Position numbers and translations under genes: made by a program
The notes under the pieces: model-generated
Databases searched by the model: none
What the model was told of the DNA's origin: nothing
Seen by the model: only the letters and a program-made list of their open reading frames with translations
Origin: Gammaproteobacteria bacterium
GTDB taxonomy: Bacteria; Pseudomonadota; Gammaproteobacteria; Pseudomonadales; Azotimanducaceae
Assembly (NCBI GenBank): GCA_009840715.1
Contig: VXNE01000122.1
Coordinates: 1 to 9,110 of the forward strand
DNA length: 9,110 nucleotides
Direction of reading: 5' to 3'
In this document: positions 1 to 7,042 of the stretch, in pieces
Layout: each line of letters begins with the position of its first letter
How positions within the stretch are numbered: the first letter of the stretch is position 1

Positions 1-1818
1 CGCAATGAACATCTCGTCGGGCTGGTCAGGTCGCCCGAACTTGTCCCAGTAGACGACCCGGGGCCCTTCGACGCCGACGATCGGGATCATGTAGAAGTGC
101 CACAGCAGCACGCGATCGAGCGCCCGCTGCGCGGCGGTCAGTTCCTCACGGCTGCGGGCGTTCAGCACCCGCATCACGAGGTCGTCCACGACCGGCAGGT
201 CGATGCCGGGCCGGTTCCGCGTGAAGGGTCTGTCGATGGTGTCGGAGTGGAAGTAGGAGATCACCTCCGCGGTGGGTGGCTGCGCGGTCCCGTACGTGTT
301 CAGGGTGATGTCGAAGTCGAAGGCGTTCAGGAGGTTGACGTACTGCGCGGTCTCGACGAGCCGGATCTTGGCGTCGAAGCCGAGGAGACGGAGCTGGTCC
401 GCGTAGTGTGTCAGCAGGCGCACGTCGCTGATCGTACGCACGAGCAGGGTCAGCTCGAAGGGCTCGCCGGCGGCGTTCCGTAGCCGGCCGTCTCGCACGT
501 TCCAGCCGGCCTCGGCAAGAAGCCGGCGCGCCGTCCCGAGCGCCCCCCGGTTGCGTCCGAAGCCGTCCCCGCGCGGCAGTTCGAACGGCCGGGTGAACAG
601 ACGCTCGGGCAACGTCGCCCGGTACGGTTCCAGGAAGGCGAGTTCGGCGGGGCTCGGCAGGCCGGTGGCGGCGAAACGGGTATGGGGAAAGTAGCTTTCG
701 ACGCGTGCGTTGAAGTGGTCGTTCAGCACGCGGTTGAACCAGTCGAAGTCGAACGCGAGGGTCAGCGCTTCCCGGACGCGCAGGTCGGCCAGGCGCTCGC
801 GGCGGGCGTTGATCGCGAGTCCGCGCAGGATGCCGACGTACATGGCGTAGTTGTGCTGGCGCTTGACGAGAAAGCCCTTGTCCTTGGCCGGGATCTCGTA
901 CCCGTGCCGCCAGTAGCGGGGGTCGGATTCGGTCCGGTAGTCGACGAGGCCCTTGCGGAAGGCCTCGCGGGCAACCGTGGCGTCCCGGTAATAGTCGTAG
1001 CGGATGAAGTCGAAGTTGTGCCGGCCGCGGTTCAGGCCGAGTCCCCGGCCCCAGTAGTCGGGCACGCGCTCGTATAGCAGGAAACGCCCCTGTGCCGCCG
1101 TGGCGACCCGGTACGGCCCGTTGCCGAGCGGAGGGGTAAGGGTGGTGACTGAGATGTCCCGGTCCCGCCAGTAGTGCTCCGGGAGGATCGGCACCTTGCC
1201 CAGGCTGATGACGACCCCCGCGTTCAGCCCGCCGGTGTCGTGGAAGTGGAAGGTCACCTCGCGGTCGTTGTGGATCTCCGTTGCGGCGACCATGCTGAAG
1301 GCCACGCGTACCCCGGCCCACGAGCTCTTCCCGATGTGGTCGAACGTGAACGCCACGTCCCTGGCGGTCACCGGCATGCCGTCGTGGAACCGCGCCTCGG
1401 GGCGCAGCCGAAAGCGCGCCCAGCGGTAGTCCTCCGGAACCATCACCGCTTCGGCCAGGTTGCCGTAGTACGTGCCCAGCTCGTCGTCGCTGCCCATGAG
1501 CAGGCCGTCGTAGAGGACCGACTCGAAGATGACGTTCATCCCGGGCGTCGGGACACCCTTGCCGAGCAGCGGGGTGAAGCTGTTCCAGTTTGACTGCGAG
1601 GCGCGGACGAGCGTGCCGCCCTTGGGCGCGTCGGGATTCACGTAGTCGAAGTGCGCGAGATCCGGTGGGTACTTGAAGGAGCCGAAGAACGAAATGCCCT
1701 GCTCCCACCGCGGCTCGGCGAAAGCGAGCGTCGCGCCCAGCGCGAGTACTGTCAGGAGAGGTCGTATGGCGCGGTCCTCGAGACGGCCGGCGGGATCATA
1801 CAAACATGCGTGCGGCAT
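1..1818 (-). CDS. YejA-like periplasmic oligopeptide-binding protein of an ABC importer (SBP family 5), 3' end outside window
   Basis: This frame stays open from the left window edge to a signal peptide near 1717-1767. It is a family 5 extracellular solute-binding protein, which captures peptides or similar solutes in the periplasm and hands them to an ABC permease. The mature N-terminus has the YejA hallmark HFDYVNPDAPKGGTL. It is followed by the SBP_bac_5 pattern FRLRPEARFHDGMPVTARD and, near the window edge, the YejA C-terminal pattern VVYWDKFGRP. About 589 residues are seen from the signal peptide; YejA proteins are about 600, so only a short tail is missing. The hydrophobic signal peptide ends LALGATLAFA just before EPRWEQ. 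The start is uncertain. In-frame ATGs at 1839 and 1818 give long, acidic leaders before the signal peptide. The best ribosome-binding site (GAGGA) sits 7 nt before an ATA codon at 1767, which would give a textbook short signal peptide. The coordinate here uses ATG 1818. The permease and ATPase genes are not visible. Confidence 0.9.
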   Translation of the reverse strand, partial: MPHACLYDPAGRLEDRAIRPLLTVLALGATLAFAEPRWEQGISFFGSFKYPPDLAHFDYVNPDAPKGGTLVRASQSNWNSFTPLLGKGVPTPGMNVIFESVLYDGLLMGSDDELGTYYGNLAEAVMVPEDYRWARFRLRPEARFHDGMPVTARDVAFTFDHIGKSSWAGVRVAFSMVAATEIHNDREVTFHFHDTGGLNAGVVISLGKVPILPEHYWRDRDISVTTLTPPLGNGPYRVATAAQGRFLLYERVPDYWGRGLGLNRGRHNFDFIRYDYYRDATVAREAFRKGLVDYRTESDPRYWRHGYEIPAKDKGFLVKRQHNYAMYVGILRGLAINARRERLADLRVREALTLAFDFDWFNRVLNDHFNARVESYFPHTRFAATGLPSPAELAFLEPYRATLPERLFTRPFELPRGDGFGRNRGALGTARRLLAEAGWNVRDGRLRNAAGEPFELTLLVRTISDVRLLTHYADQLRLLGFDAKIRLVETAQYVNLLNAFDFDITLNTYGTAQPPTAEVISYFHSDTIDRPFTRNRPGIDLPVVDDLVMRVLNARSREELTAAQRALDRVLLWHFYMIPIVGVEGPRVVYWDKFGRPDQPDEMFIA

Positions 1819-1873
1819 CGAACGCGTCGTTTCCGCCATAATGCGCCGCTTTGCGACACCCCCGGACTCCCGT
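1768..1873. promoter_or_regulatory. Divergent control region between the yejA-like gene and the LLM-led operon
   Basis: If the yejA-like protein starts at the signal peptide (about 1767) and the LLM oxidoreductase at 1874, about 106 bp separate the two divergent genes and must hold both promoters. On the minus strand a TATGAT hexamer at 1795-1800 resembles a -10 box, but no good -35 box lies 16-18 nt upstream. On the plus strand CATAAT at 1837-1842 resembles a -10 box, again without a recognisable -35 box. No clear operator palindrome was seen. The placement follows from gene layout; the individual boxes are weak. Confidence 0.35.
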
Positions 1874-2734
1874 ATGCAGATAGGAATGATCCCCGTCAAC
1901 ATCGGCGTCAGCACGGCCGAGGAAGTGGTCGGGCTCGCCCGCCTCGCCGAAGACTCGGGCTTCGAGTCGGTGTGGACCTTCGAGCATGTCGTCGTGCCCC
2001 TGGAGTACGCGTCGAAGTACCCCTACGACGCCTCCGGGAAGATGGGGGCGTCCCCGGAGACACCGTTCGTCGACCCGCTGATCGCGCTCACGGCGGTGGC
2101 TGCGGCCACGAAGACCATCCGGCTCGGCACCGGCGTCAACATCCTCCCGCAGGCGAACCCGCTGTTCCTTGCGAAGCAGGCGGCGAGCCTGGACGCGCTG
2201 TCCGGCGGCCGGCTGTTGCTCGGGCTCGGCATCGGCTGGCTGCGCGAGGAGTTCGACGCCATGGGCGTGCCTTTTGAGCGGCGTGGCGCCCGTTTCGACG
2301 ACTACGTGGAGGCCATGCGCAAAGTCTGGTCGGGCGACGTGGTGGAGCACGACAGCGACTTCGTGCAATGGTCCGGCTTCAAGAGCTATCCCCGGCCGGT
2401 CCAGGATCCGCTGCCAGTCATCATCGGCGGCTCCAAGGGCAAGATCCTCGAACGCATCGCGCGGCATGGCAACGGGTGGTACGTCCCCGGTACGGACATC
2501 GGCGAGATCGCCGCCCTGCTGGCGCCCCTCAAGGACGCGTGTGCCGACGTCGGCCGGGACTACTCGGAGATCGAGATCACCTGCATGTGGCCGGGCCGGG
2601 GCGGCCCGGATGCCGTGCGCCAGTTCGAGGACCTGGGCGTGCACCGGCTGGTCGTGCCGCTCTTCGCGCTGGGCGGCGACCCGGCGAGCGCGCTGCCGCG
2701 TTTCGGCGAGGAAGTGATCGCGCAGGTCGCCTGA
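1874..2734 (+). CDS. LLM-class F420/flavin-dependent oxidoreductase (Rv2161c-like family)
   Basis: This 286-residue protein belongs to the luciferase-like monooxygenase superfamily, a TIM-barrel fold using reduced coenzyme F420 or FMN. Visible hallmarks are the N-terminal strand MQIGMIPVN, the LARLAEDSGFESVW helix-strand, LGTGVNILPQANPLFLAKQAAS (residues about 84-105, quoted in part: LGTGVNILPQANP), and SGGRLLLGLGIGWLREEF. Further on are the RRGARFDDYVEAMRKVW segment and PLPVIIGGSKGKILERIAR, all typical of the TIGR03619-type group. Length fits the family. No signal peptide is seen, so it should be cytoplasmic. The start at 1874 gives the normal family N-terminus; an ATG at 1841 would add 11 residues with no family resemblance, and neither has a strong ribosome-binding site. 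Its stop overlaps the next start (TGATG). The substrate and the choice between F420 and FMN cannot be read from sequence. Confidence 0.9.
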   Translation: MQIGMIPVNIGVSTAEEVVGLARLAEDSGFESVWTFEHVVVPLEYASKYPYDASGKMGASPETPFVDPLIALTAVAAATKTIRLGTGVNILPQANPLFLAKQAASLDALSGGRLLLGLGIGWLREEFDAMGVPFERRGARFDDYVEAMRKVWSGDVVEHDSDFVQWSGFKSYPRPVQDPLPVIIGGSKGKILERIARHGNGWYVPGTDIGEIAALLAPLKDACADVGRDYSEIEITCMWPGRGGPDAVRQFEDLGVHRLVVPLFALGGDPASALPRFGEEVIAQVA

Positions 2735-3534
2735 TGGGGTTCAAGGCGCTCGCGCTGGACCTCGACGGGACGCTGCTCGTCGGCGAGGTCCTGCCGGCGG
2801 AGAACCTGCGCGCGCTCCGGGAAGCGCGGGATGCCGGGTACCGGGTCCTGATCGCAACCGCGCGATGGCGGCAGATGGCGCTCCGGATCGCGGAGGAAAT
2901 CGGCGTGACCGATCCGGTCATCGCCTGCTCGGGCGCCGAGGTCTACGACCCGGCCATCGGGGAAGACGTGTTCGACGAGCGCCTCCCGGCAGACTTCGCG
3001 GCGGAACTCTTCGCCTTGTGCGACGCCAATCGCTGCATCGCGACGGTGACGTTCTCCGAGCGCGTGCTCGTGAAGCTCGACGGCGGGCCGGAGACGCTGA
3101 ACCTGCCGAACCTGGAGTGGACGCCGGCATTGACCGGCGCGGAGCCGTCGCTCCCGCGCGTCGCGGCGATCCAGGGCAGCGCGGTCGTCGCGAGGATCCG
3201 GTCCGAGCTGGAGCCGAAGTATGCGGGCCGCGTGCACATCGCGGACTCGATCGGCCCGAACGGCAAGATCATCCTCACCGCCACCGGCGCCAACGCGAGC
3301 AAGGGCCACGCGCTCCGCGCCGCCTGCAGCCACATGGGCATCGGCGCCGAACAGGTCGTGGCCTTCGGCGATGCGGAGAACGACATCGAGATGTTCAACG
3401 CCGCCGGCGCGTCGGTCGCGATGGGGCAGGCGGACGAAGCGACGAAACAGGCCGCGACGTTCGTGAGCACGCCGAACACCGAGGGTGGGGTGGCGCGTGC
3501 CGTGGAGCGGCTGTTGCGGGAGGGGTCGTTGTGA
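2734..3534 (+). CDS. Cof-type HAD-IIB family phosphatase
   Basis: This 266-residue haloacid dehalogenase superfamily hydrolase is probably a Mg2+-dependent phosphatase for small phosphorylated metabolites in the cytoplasm. Motif I is DLDGT, with nucleophile D9 and acid/base D11. Motif II is T42 in LIATAR, where the family more often has TGR. The motif III lysine is about K190 in NASKGHAL, and motif IV is GDAEND at about 212-217, giving the Mg2+ ligands. The large insertion between motifs II and III (about residues 75-175) is the C2-type cap, which sets substrate choice. The start ATG shares one base with the upstream stop (TGATG), so translation is probably coupled; a weak CAGG lies 7 nt upstream of it. 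The stop overlaps the next GTG start. Members of this family act on many sugar and nucleotide phosphates, so the substrate is open. Confidence 0.9.
   Translation: MGFKALALDLDGTLLVGEVLPAENLRALREARDAGYRVLIATARWRQMALRIAEEIGVTDPVIACSGAEVYDPAIGEDVFDERLPADFAAELFALCDANRCIATVTFSERVLVKLDGGPETLNLPNLEWTPALTGAEPSLPRVAAIQGSAVVARIRSELEPKYAGRVHIADSIGPNGKIILTATGANASKGHALRAACSHMGIGAEQVVAFGDAENDIEMFNAAGASVAMGQADEATKQAATFVSTPNTEGGVARAVERLLREGSL
3518..3525 (+). promoter_or_regulatory. Strong ribosome-binding site that fixes the GTG start of the PQQ dehydrogenase
   Basis: A GGGAGGGG run inside the last codons of the HAD gene contains GGAGG 7 nt before the GTG at 3531. It is the strongest Shine-Dalgarno match among the starts of this operon. 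It places the start at the GTG that overlaps the HAD stop (GTGA) and yields a normal signal peptide immediately afterwards. Confidence 0.7.
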
Positions 3535-5312
3535 GGTGCCTCCGACGCTCCTTACGCACACCCGGCCGGTGGGCCGTTGCCGTCGCCTTGACGGCTTGGG
3601 CCGCCGCGCCGGCCGTTGGCACGGAGGCTCCGACCTTCGTCCCCGTCACCGACGCCATGCTCCGGGATCCCGACCCGGCCGACTGGCTGAGCTGGCGGCG
3701 CACCACGGACGGCCACGGGTACAGCCCGCTGGACCAGATCACGCGGGAGAACGTGGCGTCGCTCCAGATGATCTGGACCCGCGCCCTGCGGGAAGGCAGC
3801 CAGTCCGGGACGCCTCTCGTCTACGACGGCGTGCTGTACATGCCGAACCCCGCCGACGTGATGCAGGCCATCGACGCGGTCACGGGAGACCTCCTCTGGG
3901 AGCACGTCCGCCCTGTCGCGCCGGAGATACGGAACTCGGTCTACTGGCCGCTCGGGAGCAACAACCGCAACGTCGCGATCTACGACAATCTCATCATCGA
4001 CGCGAGTTCCGATGCGCACGTCTTCGCGCTCGAAGCGAGGACCGGGCGACCCGTCTGGGAGACGCCGATCCTGGACCCGGGGAACGAGGGCTACGTCATC
4101 CAGGGGGCGGGCCCGATCATCGCGAATGGGAAGGCGGTGTCGGGACGGAGCTGCATGCCGGAGGCCGGCCCGGATGCGTGCGTGATCACGGCGCACGACG
4201 CGCTGACCGGCGCCGAGGTCTGGCGCCGGCGCACGGTCCCGGCGCCCGGCGAGCCGGGGGACGAGACGTGGGGCGAGGTCCCCTTCGAGGAGCGCGTGCA
4301 CGTCGGCTCCTGGATGCCGCCGAGCTACGATCCGGAGCTGAACCTGGTGCTCGCCGGAACTTCGGTGACCGCGCCGGCACCCAAGTTCATGCTCGACGGC
4401 GTGGACAAGGACTACCTCTACCACAACTCGACCCTTGCGCTCGACGGCGACACCGGGGAGATCCGCTGGTACTACCAGCACATGCGGGACCACTGGGATC
4501 TCGACCATCCGTTCGAACGCCTGCTGGTCGACACCGTCGTCGCGCCGGATCCGGAAACGGTGCGCTGGCTGAATCCGGACTTGGTCCCTGGCGAGAAGCG
4601 CAAGGTCGTGACCGGCATACCTGGCAAGACCGGCATCGTGTACACGCTTGACCGCGCGTCGGGCGAGTTCCTCTGGGCGACGCCGACCATCGCCCAGAAC
4701 GTGGTGTTCGACATCGACGGGGCCACCGGAGCCGTTTCGGAAAACGAGGACTTCGTCTTCACGGCGCTCGGCCAGATGCACCTGATCTGCCCCGGCGCCG
4801 TCGGCGGCAAGGACTGGGAGGCGGGGGCGTACAGCCCGCTGACGAACGCGATGTACATGCCGATGCGCAACGTTTGCATGCCGGCCATGGCCACGGACTC
4901 GCCGGATGCCTCCCTGGCGATCCTGGGTCTCGCCGTCGACTACACGCTCGCGCCGGGCAAGGAGATGCAGGGGACGGTGTACGCGGTTTCGGCGGAGACA
5001 GGCAGGATCCTGTGGGTGCACGAGCAGCGGGCTTCGACCACTTCCCTGGTGGCGACCGGCGGCGGGCTGGTGTTCGGCGGGGACGTGAACGGCCGGTTCA
5101 AGGCTTTCGACCAGGACACGGGAGAGGTCCTGTGGGAGATCAACCTGGGGTCGCCGGTCACCGGATTCCCAATCTCCTACGCGGTCGACGGGCGCCAGTA
5201 CGTCGCGGTCAGCACGGGGCACTCTGGCATCTCGAGCCTGCTATTGCGCATGACGCGCGAACTGCGGCCGAGCGCGGGGAACAACCTGTTCGTGTTCGCG
5301 TTGCCGGAGTAA
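3531..5312 (+). CDS. Exported PQQ-dependent dehydrogenase, eight-bladed propeller, atypical metal site
   Basis: This 593-residue protein is a quinoprotein dehydrogenase of the methanol/ethanol dehydrogenase fold, which oxidises alcohols or related substrates in the periplasm and passes electrons to a cytochrome. The N-terminus MRCLRRSLRTPGRW plus an Ala-rich stretch is a signal peptide, cut near residue 30. Family marks include WRRTTDGHGYSPLDQI, repeated propeller W-motifs (TGDLLWE, TGRPVWE, TGEVLWE), NSTLALDGDTGEIRW and the C-terminal NNLFVFALPE. The catalytic Asp aligns with D323 in DHWDLDHPFER, and D325 gives the Asp-x-Asp pattern known from lanthanide-dependent enzymes. In contrast, the usual metal-ligand Glu region reads SGRSCMPEAGPDAC (204-217) and the usual Asn region reads GTSVTAPAP (276-284), so both classical ligands appear replaced. 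No adjacent cysteine pair is seen. There is no CXXCH, so the protein carries no haem. The substrate is unknown. Confidence 0.88.
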   Translation: MRCLRRSLRTPGRWAVAVALTAWAAAPAVGTEAPTFVPVTDAMLRDPDPADWLSWRRTTDGHGYSPLDQITRENVASLQMIWTRALREGSQSGTPLVYDGVLYMPNPADVMQAIDAVTGDLLWEHVRPVAPEIRNSVYWPLGSNNRNVAIYDNLIIDASSDAHVFALEARTGRPVWETPILDPGNEGYVIQGAGPIIANGKAVSGRSCMPEAGPDACVITAHDALTGAEVWRRRTVPAPGEPGDETWGEVPFEERVHVGSWMPPSYDPELNLVLAGTSVTAPAPKFMLDGVDKDYLYHNSTLALDGDTGEIRWYYQHMRDHWDLDHPFERLLVDTVVAPDPETVRWLNPDLVPGEKRKVVTGIPGKTGIVYTLDRASGEFLWATPTIAQNVVFDIDGATGAVSENEDFVFTALGQMHLICPGAVGGKDWEAGAYSPLTNAMYMPMRNVCMPAMATDSPDASLAILGLAVDYTLAPGKEMQGTVYAVSAETGRILWVHEQRASTTSLVATGGGLVFGGDVNGRFKAFDQDTGEVLWEINLGSPVTGFPISYAVDGRQYVAVSTGHSGISSLLLRMTRELRPSAGNNLFVFALPE

Positions 5313-5324
5313 TCGCGGGTCGCG

Positions 5325-6380
5325 GTGGACGAGGAGTTCCAGTCGCGTCTCGAGGCACGCGTGGCCCGGCTGCGGGACGACACCGGGCTCACGGGAGTGG
5401 TGGTCGCCGTCATGGCCGACGGACAACTGGCCGGGTTAGCCGCCAGCGGCGAACGCCGGCGCGGTTCCGGCATCCCGGTGACCGTCGACGACCGGTGGCA
5501 CGTCGGTTCGATCACGAAGTCGATGACGGCCACGCTGCTGGCCGTGCTGAAAGACGACGGGCGACTGTCCAGGGAGGACGCCTTGCCGGCGTTGCTGCCG
5601 GACATCCAAATGGTGGGCGGCTGGGACGCCTGCACGCTGCATCACCTGTTGACCCATACGGGTGGCGCCCGGGCAAACTTTCCGATCCGCGTGCAGCGGG
5701 TCTGGCCCGATACCGCCGAGGAACTGGTGGCGGCTCGGCGTGGCTTCATCGCGGACGTTCTACGCAAGAACCCCCGGTCCCCCTCCGGCGCCCGCTTCGC
5801 CTATTCCAACGTGGGTTACACGATCGCCGGCCATATCGCCGAGACGGTGACCGGCACGCCCTACGAGGCGCTGCTGCGGGAGCGCGTGTTCGCGCCGTTG
5901 AAGCTTGGGGGCGCCGGCTTCGGTCCGCCGCGGGGCCACACCCCGCACCAGGAGCCGACCGGGCATGCCGTCCGGCTGCGCTGGTTCCGAAGATCCGCGG
6001 ACCCGTTCAGGACGCGCGCCGACAACTCGCCGGTGATGAGTCCGGCGGGCGCCGTCCACATGACGATCGTGGACCTGGCGCGTTTCGGGGCGGCCCACCT
6101 GGCCGGAGAATCCGCCTCGTCGCCACCCCTCATGCCGCGGGCCGCCTGGGAGCGGCTGCACACCCCGTTCCTCGAGGACTACGCGAGCGGCTGGGTGCGT
6201 GTCGAGCGCGAGTGGGCGGGTGGTCCCGTGCTCTGGCACAACGGCAGCAACACGCTTTGGTACGCCCTGCTGATGCTCTTGCCCGCCAGGAACACAGTGC
6301 TGGCCTTCGCGACCAACGACGGTGCGATACGGGTCGCGGAGACGGCGTTCATCGAGTTGGCCCGGGAACTGGGCAGCTGA
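5325..6380 (+). CDS. Serine hydrolase of the class C beta-lactamase / D-Ala-D-Ala peptidase fold (PF00144 type)
   Basis: This 351-residue protein has all three active-site motifs of the family: SxxK at S62-K65 (SITK), YxN at Y160-N162 (YSNVGY) and an HNG at 305-307 in the place of the KTG box. The family also includes esterases, D-amino-acid peptidases and lactone or amide hydrolases, and these often have H-x-G in the third motif. No signal peptide is seen: the protein begins with the charged helix MDEEFQSRLEARVARL. A periplasmic antibiotic-degrading role is therefore unlikely, and a cytoplasmic esterase or amidase fits better. It starts at a GTG 12 bp after the PQQ dehydrogenase stop, with only a weak ribosome-binding site, which suggests translation in the same operon. 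The substrate is not readable. Confidence 0.85.
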   Translation: MDEEFQSRLEARVARLRDDTGLTGVVVAVMADGQLAGLAASGERRRGSGIPVTVDDRWHVGSITKSMTATLLAVLKDDGRLSREDALPALLPDIQMVGGWDACTLHHLLTHTGGARANFPIRVQRVWPDTAEELVAARRGFIADVLRKNPRSPSGARFAYSNVGYTIAGHIAETVTGTPYEALLRERVFAPLKLGGAGFGPPRGHTPHQEPTGHAVRLRWFRRSADPFRTRADNSPVMSPAGAVHMTIVDLARFGAAHLAGESASSPPLMPRAAWERLHTPFLEDYASGWVRVEREWAGGPVLWHNGSNTLWYALLMLLPARNTVLAFATNDGAIRVAETAFIELARELGS

Positions 6381-6387
6381 GGCGCGC

Positions 6388-7005
6388 GTGAACATCGTGC
6401 TGCTCGGCGCCAACGGGAGAACAGGGCGAGACGTGCTTGGCCTGGCGCTGAGCGCTGGCGATGGGGTCACGGCGCTGGTACGTGCGGAAAGCAAGCTTGG
6501 CGAAGTCAGCCACGAGCGACTGGAAGTCCGGGTCGGAGATGCGTGCGACCCGAGGGTCCTGGAGGCGATTCTGCCGGGGCACGACGTAGTGATTTCCACC
6601 CTCGGACCGCGCCTGCCGACGAAGGCCGCCACCGCCGTTTACTCTGACTCCGCAGCATCGATCGTCGACGCCATGCAGGCGAGTGGCGTCCACAGGCTGC
6701 TGGTGACCTCCACCACGTTGCTGTTCCCGAGTGCGGGACTGCTGGACCGGCTCCTGCGCCGGCTCACCTCGAACGTCGTCAGGGAAGCGGGTCGCATGGA
6801 AGAGCGGATCCGCTCCTCCAGCCTCGACTGGACGATCGCCCGCGTGGGTTTCCTCACCAACGGCCCCGCCACCGGCTACCGCCATGCCGCTGGCGCATCG
6901 CCCGAGGGTGGTGGCTCCATCTCGCGCGCGGCGGTGGCTCGTTTTCTGCTCGCCGAGGCTCGGGAGTCGGCCCACGTGTGCCAGGTAGTCGGACTGTCCG
7001 GCTGA
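6388..7005 (+). CDS. NAD(P)-binding Rossmann protein, atypical short-chain dehydrogenase (NmrA/SDR-a5 like)
   Basis: This 205-residue protein opens with the dinucleotide-binding strand-loop MNIVLLGANGRTG, where the GxxGxxG glycines are at 7, 10 and 13. It continues with GDACDPRVLEAILPGHDVVISTLG, a form typical of NmrA-like and atypical SDR proteins (residues about 52-75, key part GHDVVISTLG). Later segments ASGVHRLLVTSTT and SSLDWTIARVGFLTNG match the same group. Members are flavin or quinone reductases, epimerases or redox sensors, so the function stays open. The GTG at 6388 is chosen because it begins the Rossmann strand; a GAGG lies 5 nt before it and overlaps the upstream stop. The gap to the serine hydrolase is 7 bp, and it is the last gene of the operon. 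It has no signal peptide and should be cytoplasmic. Confidence 0.85.
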   Translation: MNIVLLGANGRTGRDVLGLALSAGDGVTALVRAESKLGEVSHERLEVRVGDACDPRVLEAILPGHDVVISTLGPRLPTKAATAVYSDSAASIVDAMQASGVHRLLVTSTTLLFPSAGLLDRLLRRLTSNVVREAGRMEERIRSSSLDWTIARVGFLTNGPATGYRHAAGASPEGGGSISRAAVARFLLAEARESAHVCQVVGLSG

Positions 7006-7042
7006 GGCAGTGCGTATCAGGGGCACGTTGCCGGAGCCTCAG
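7002..7042. terminator. Candidate bidirectional hairpin between convergent genes
   Basis: CTGAGGC at 7002-7008 pairs perfectly with GCCTCAG at 7036-7042. Inside the loop GTGC (7010-7013) can pair with GCAC (7023-7026), giving a nested stem. The arms contain the stop codon of the Rossmann gene on the plus strand and of the cytochrome gene on the minus strand. There is no T-tract on either side, so it is not a classical intrinsic terminator; it could instead act as a 3' stabilising or pausing structure. The pairing is seen in the sequence; the function is inferred. Confidence 0.4.

Noticed and set aside
146..1708. 520-residue minus-strand open frame overlapping the yejA-like gene
   Set aside because: It is another frame of the same strand, rich in Arg, Pro and Gly with no family motifs. 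The true frame encodes an unbroken YejA-type protein.
1673..1873. N-terminal extension of the LLM oxidoreductase to an upstream ATG at 1673
   Set aside because: It would overlap the signal-peptide end of the divergent yejA-like gene, and the 67 added residues look like non-coding translation. The family N-terminus begins at 1874.
4491..4505. Firm assignment of the PQQ dehydrogenase as lanthanide-dependent from its Asp-x-Asp motif
   Set aside because: The other two classical metal ligands are not seen in their usual places, so the single motif is not enough to name the metal.
3552..5222. 556-residue minus-strand open frame opposite the PQQ dehydrogenase
   Set aside because: High G+C keeps antisense frames free of stops; the translation shows only low-complexity Arg/Val/Asp-rich sequence, while the plus strand has clear propeller motifs.
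5325..6380. Naming the serine hydrolase as an antibiotic-resistance beta-lactamase
   Set aside because: There is no signal peptide, the third motif is HNG and not KTG, and there is no resistance context such as an ampR-like neighbour.
4874..6391. 505-residue plus-strand open frame across the PQQ dehydrogenase and serine hydrolase
   Set aside because: It runs in a shifted frame over the end of one clear gene and the whole of another, with Arg/Gly-rich composition and no motifs.
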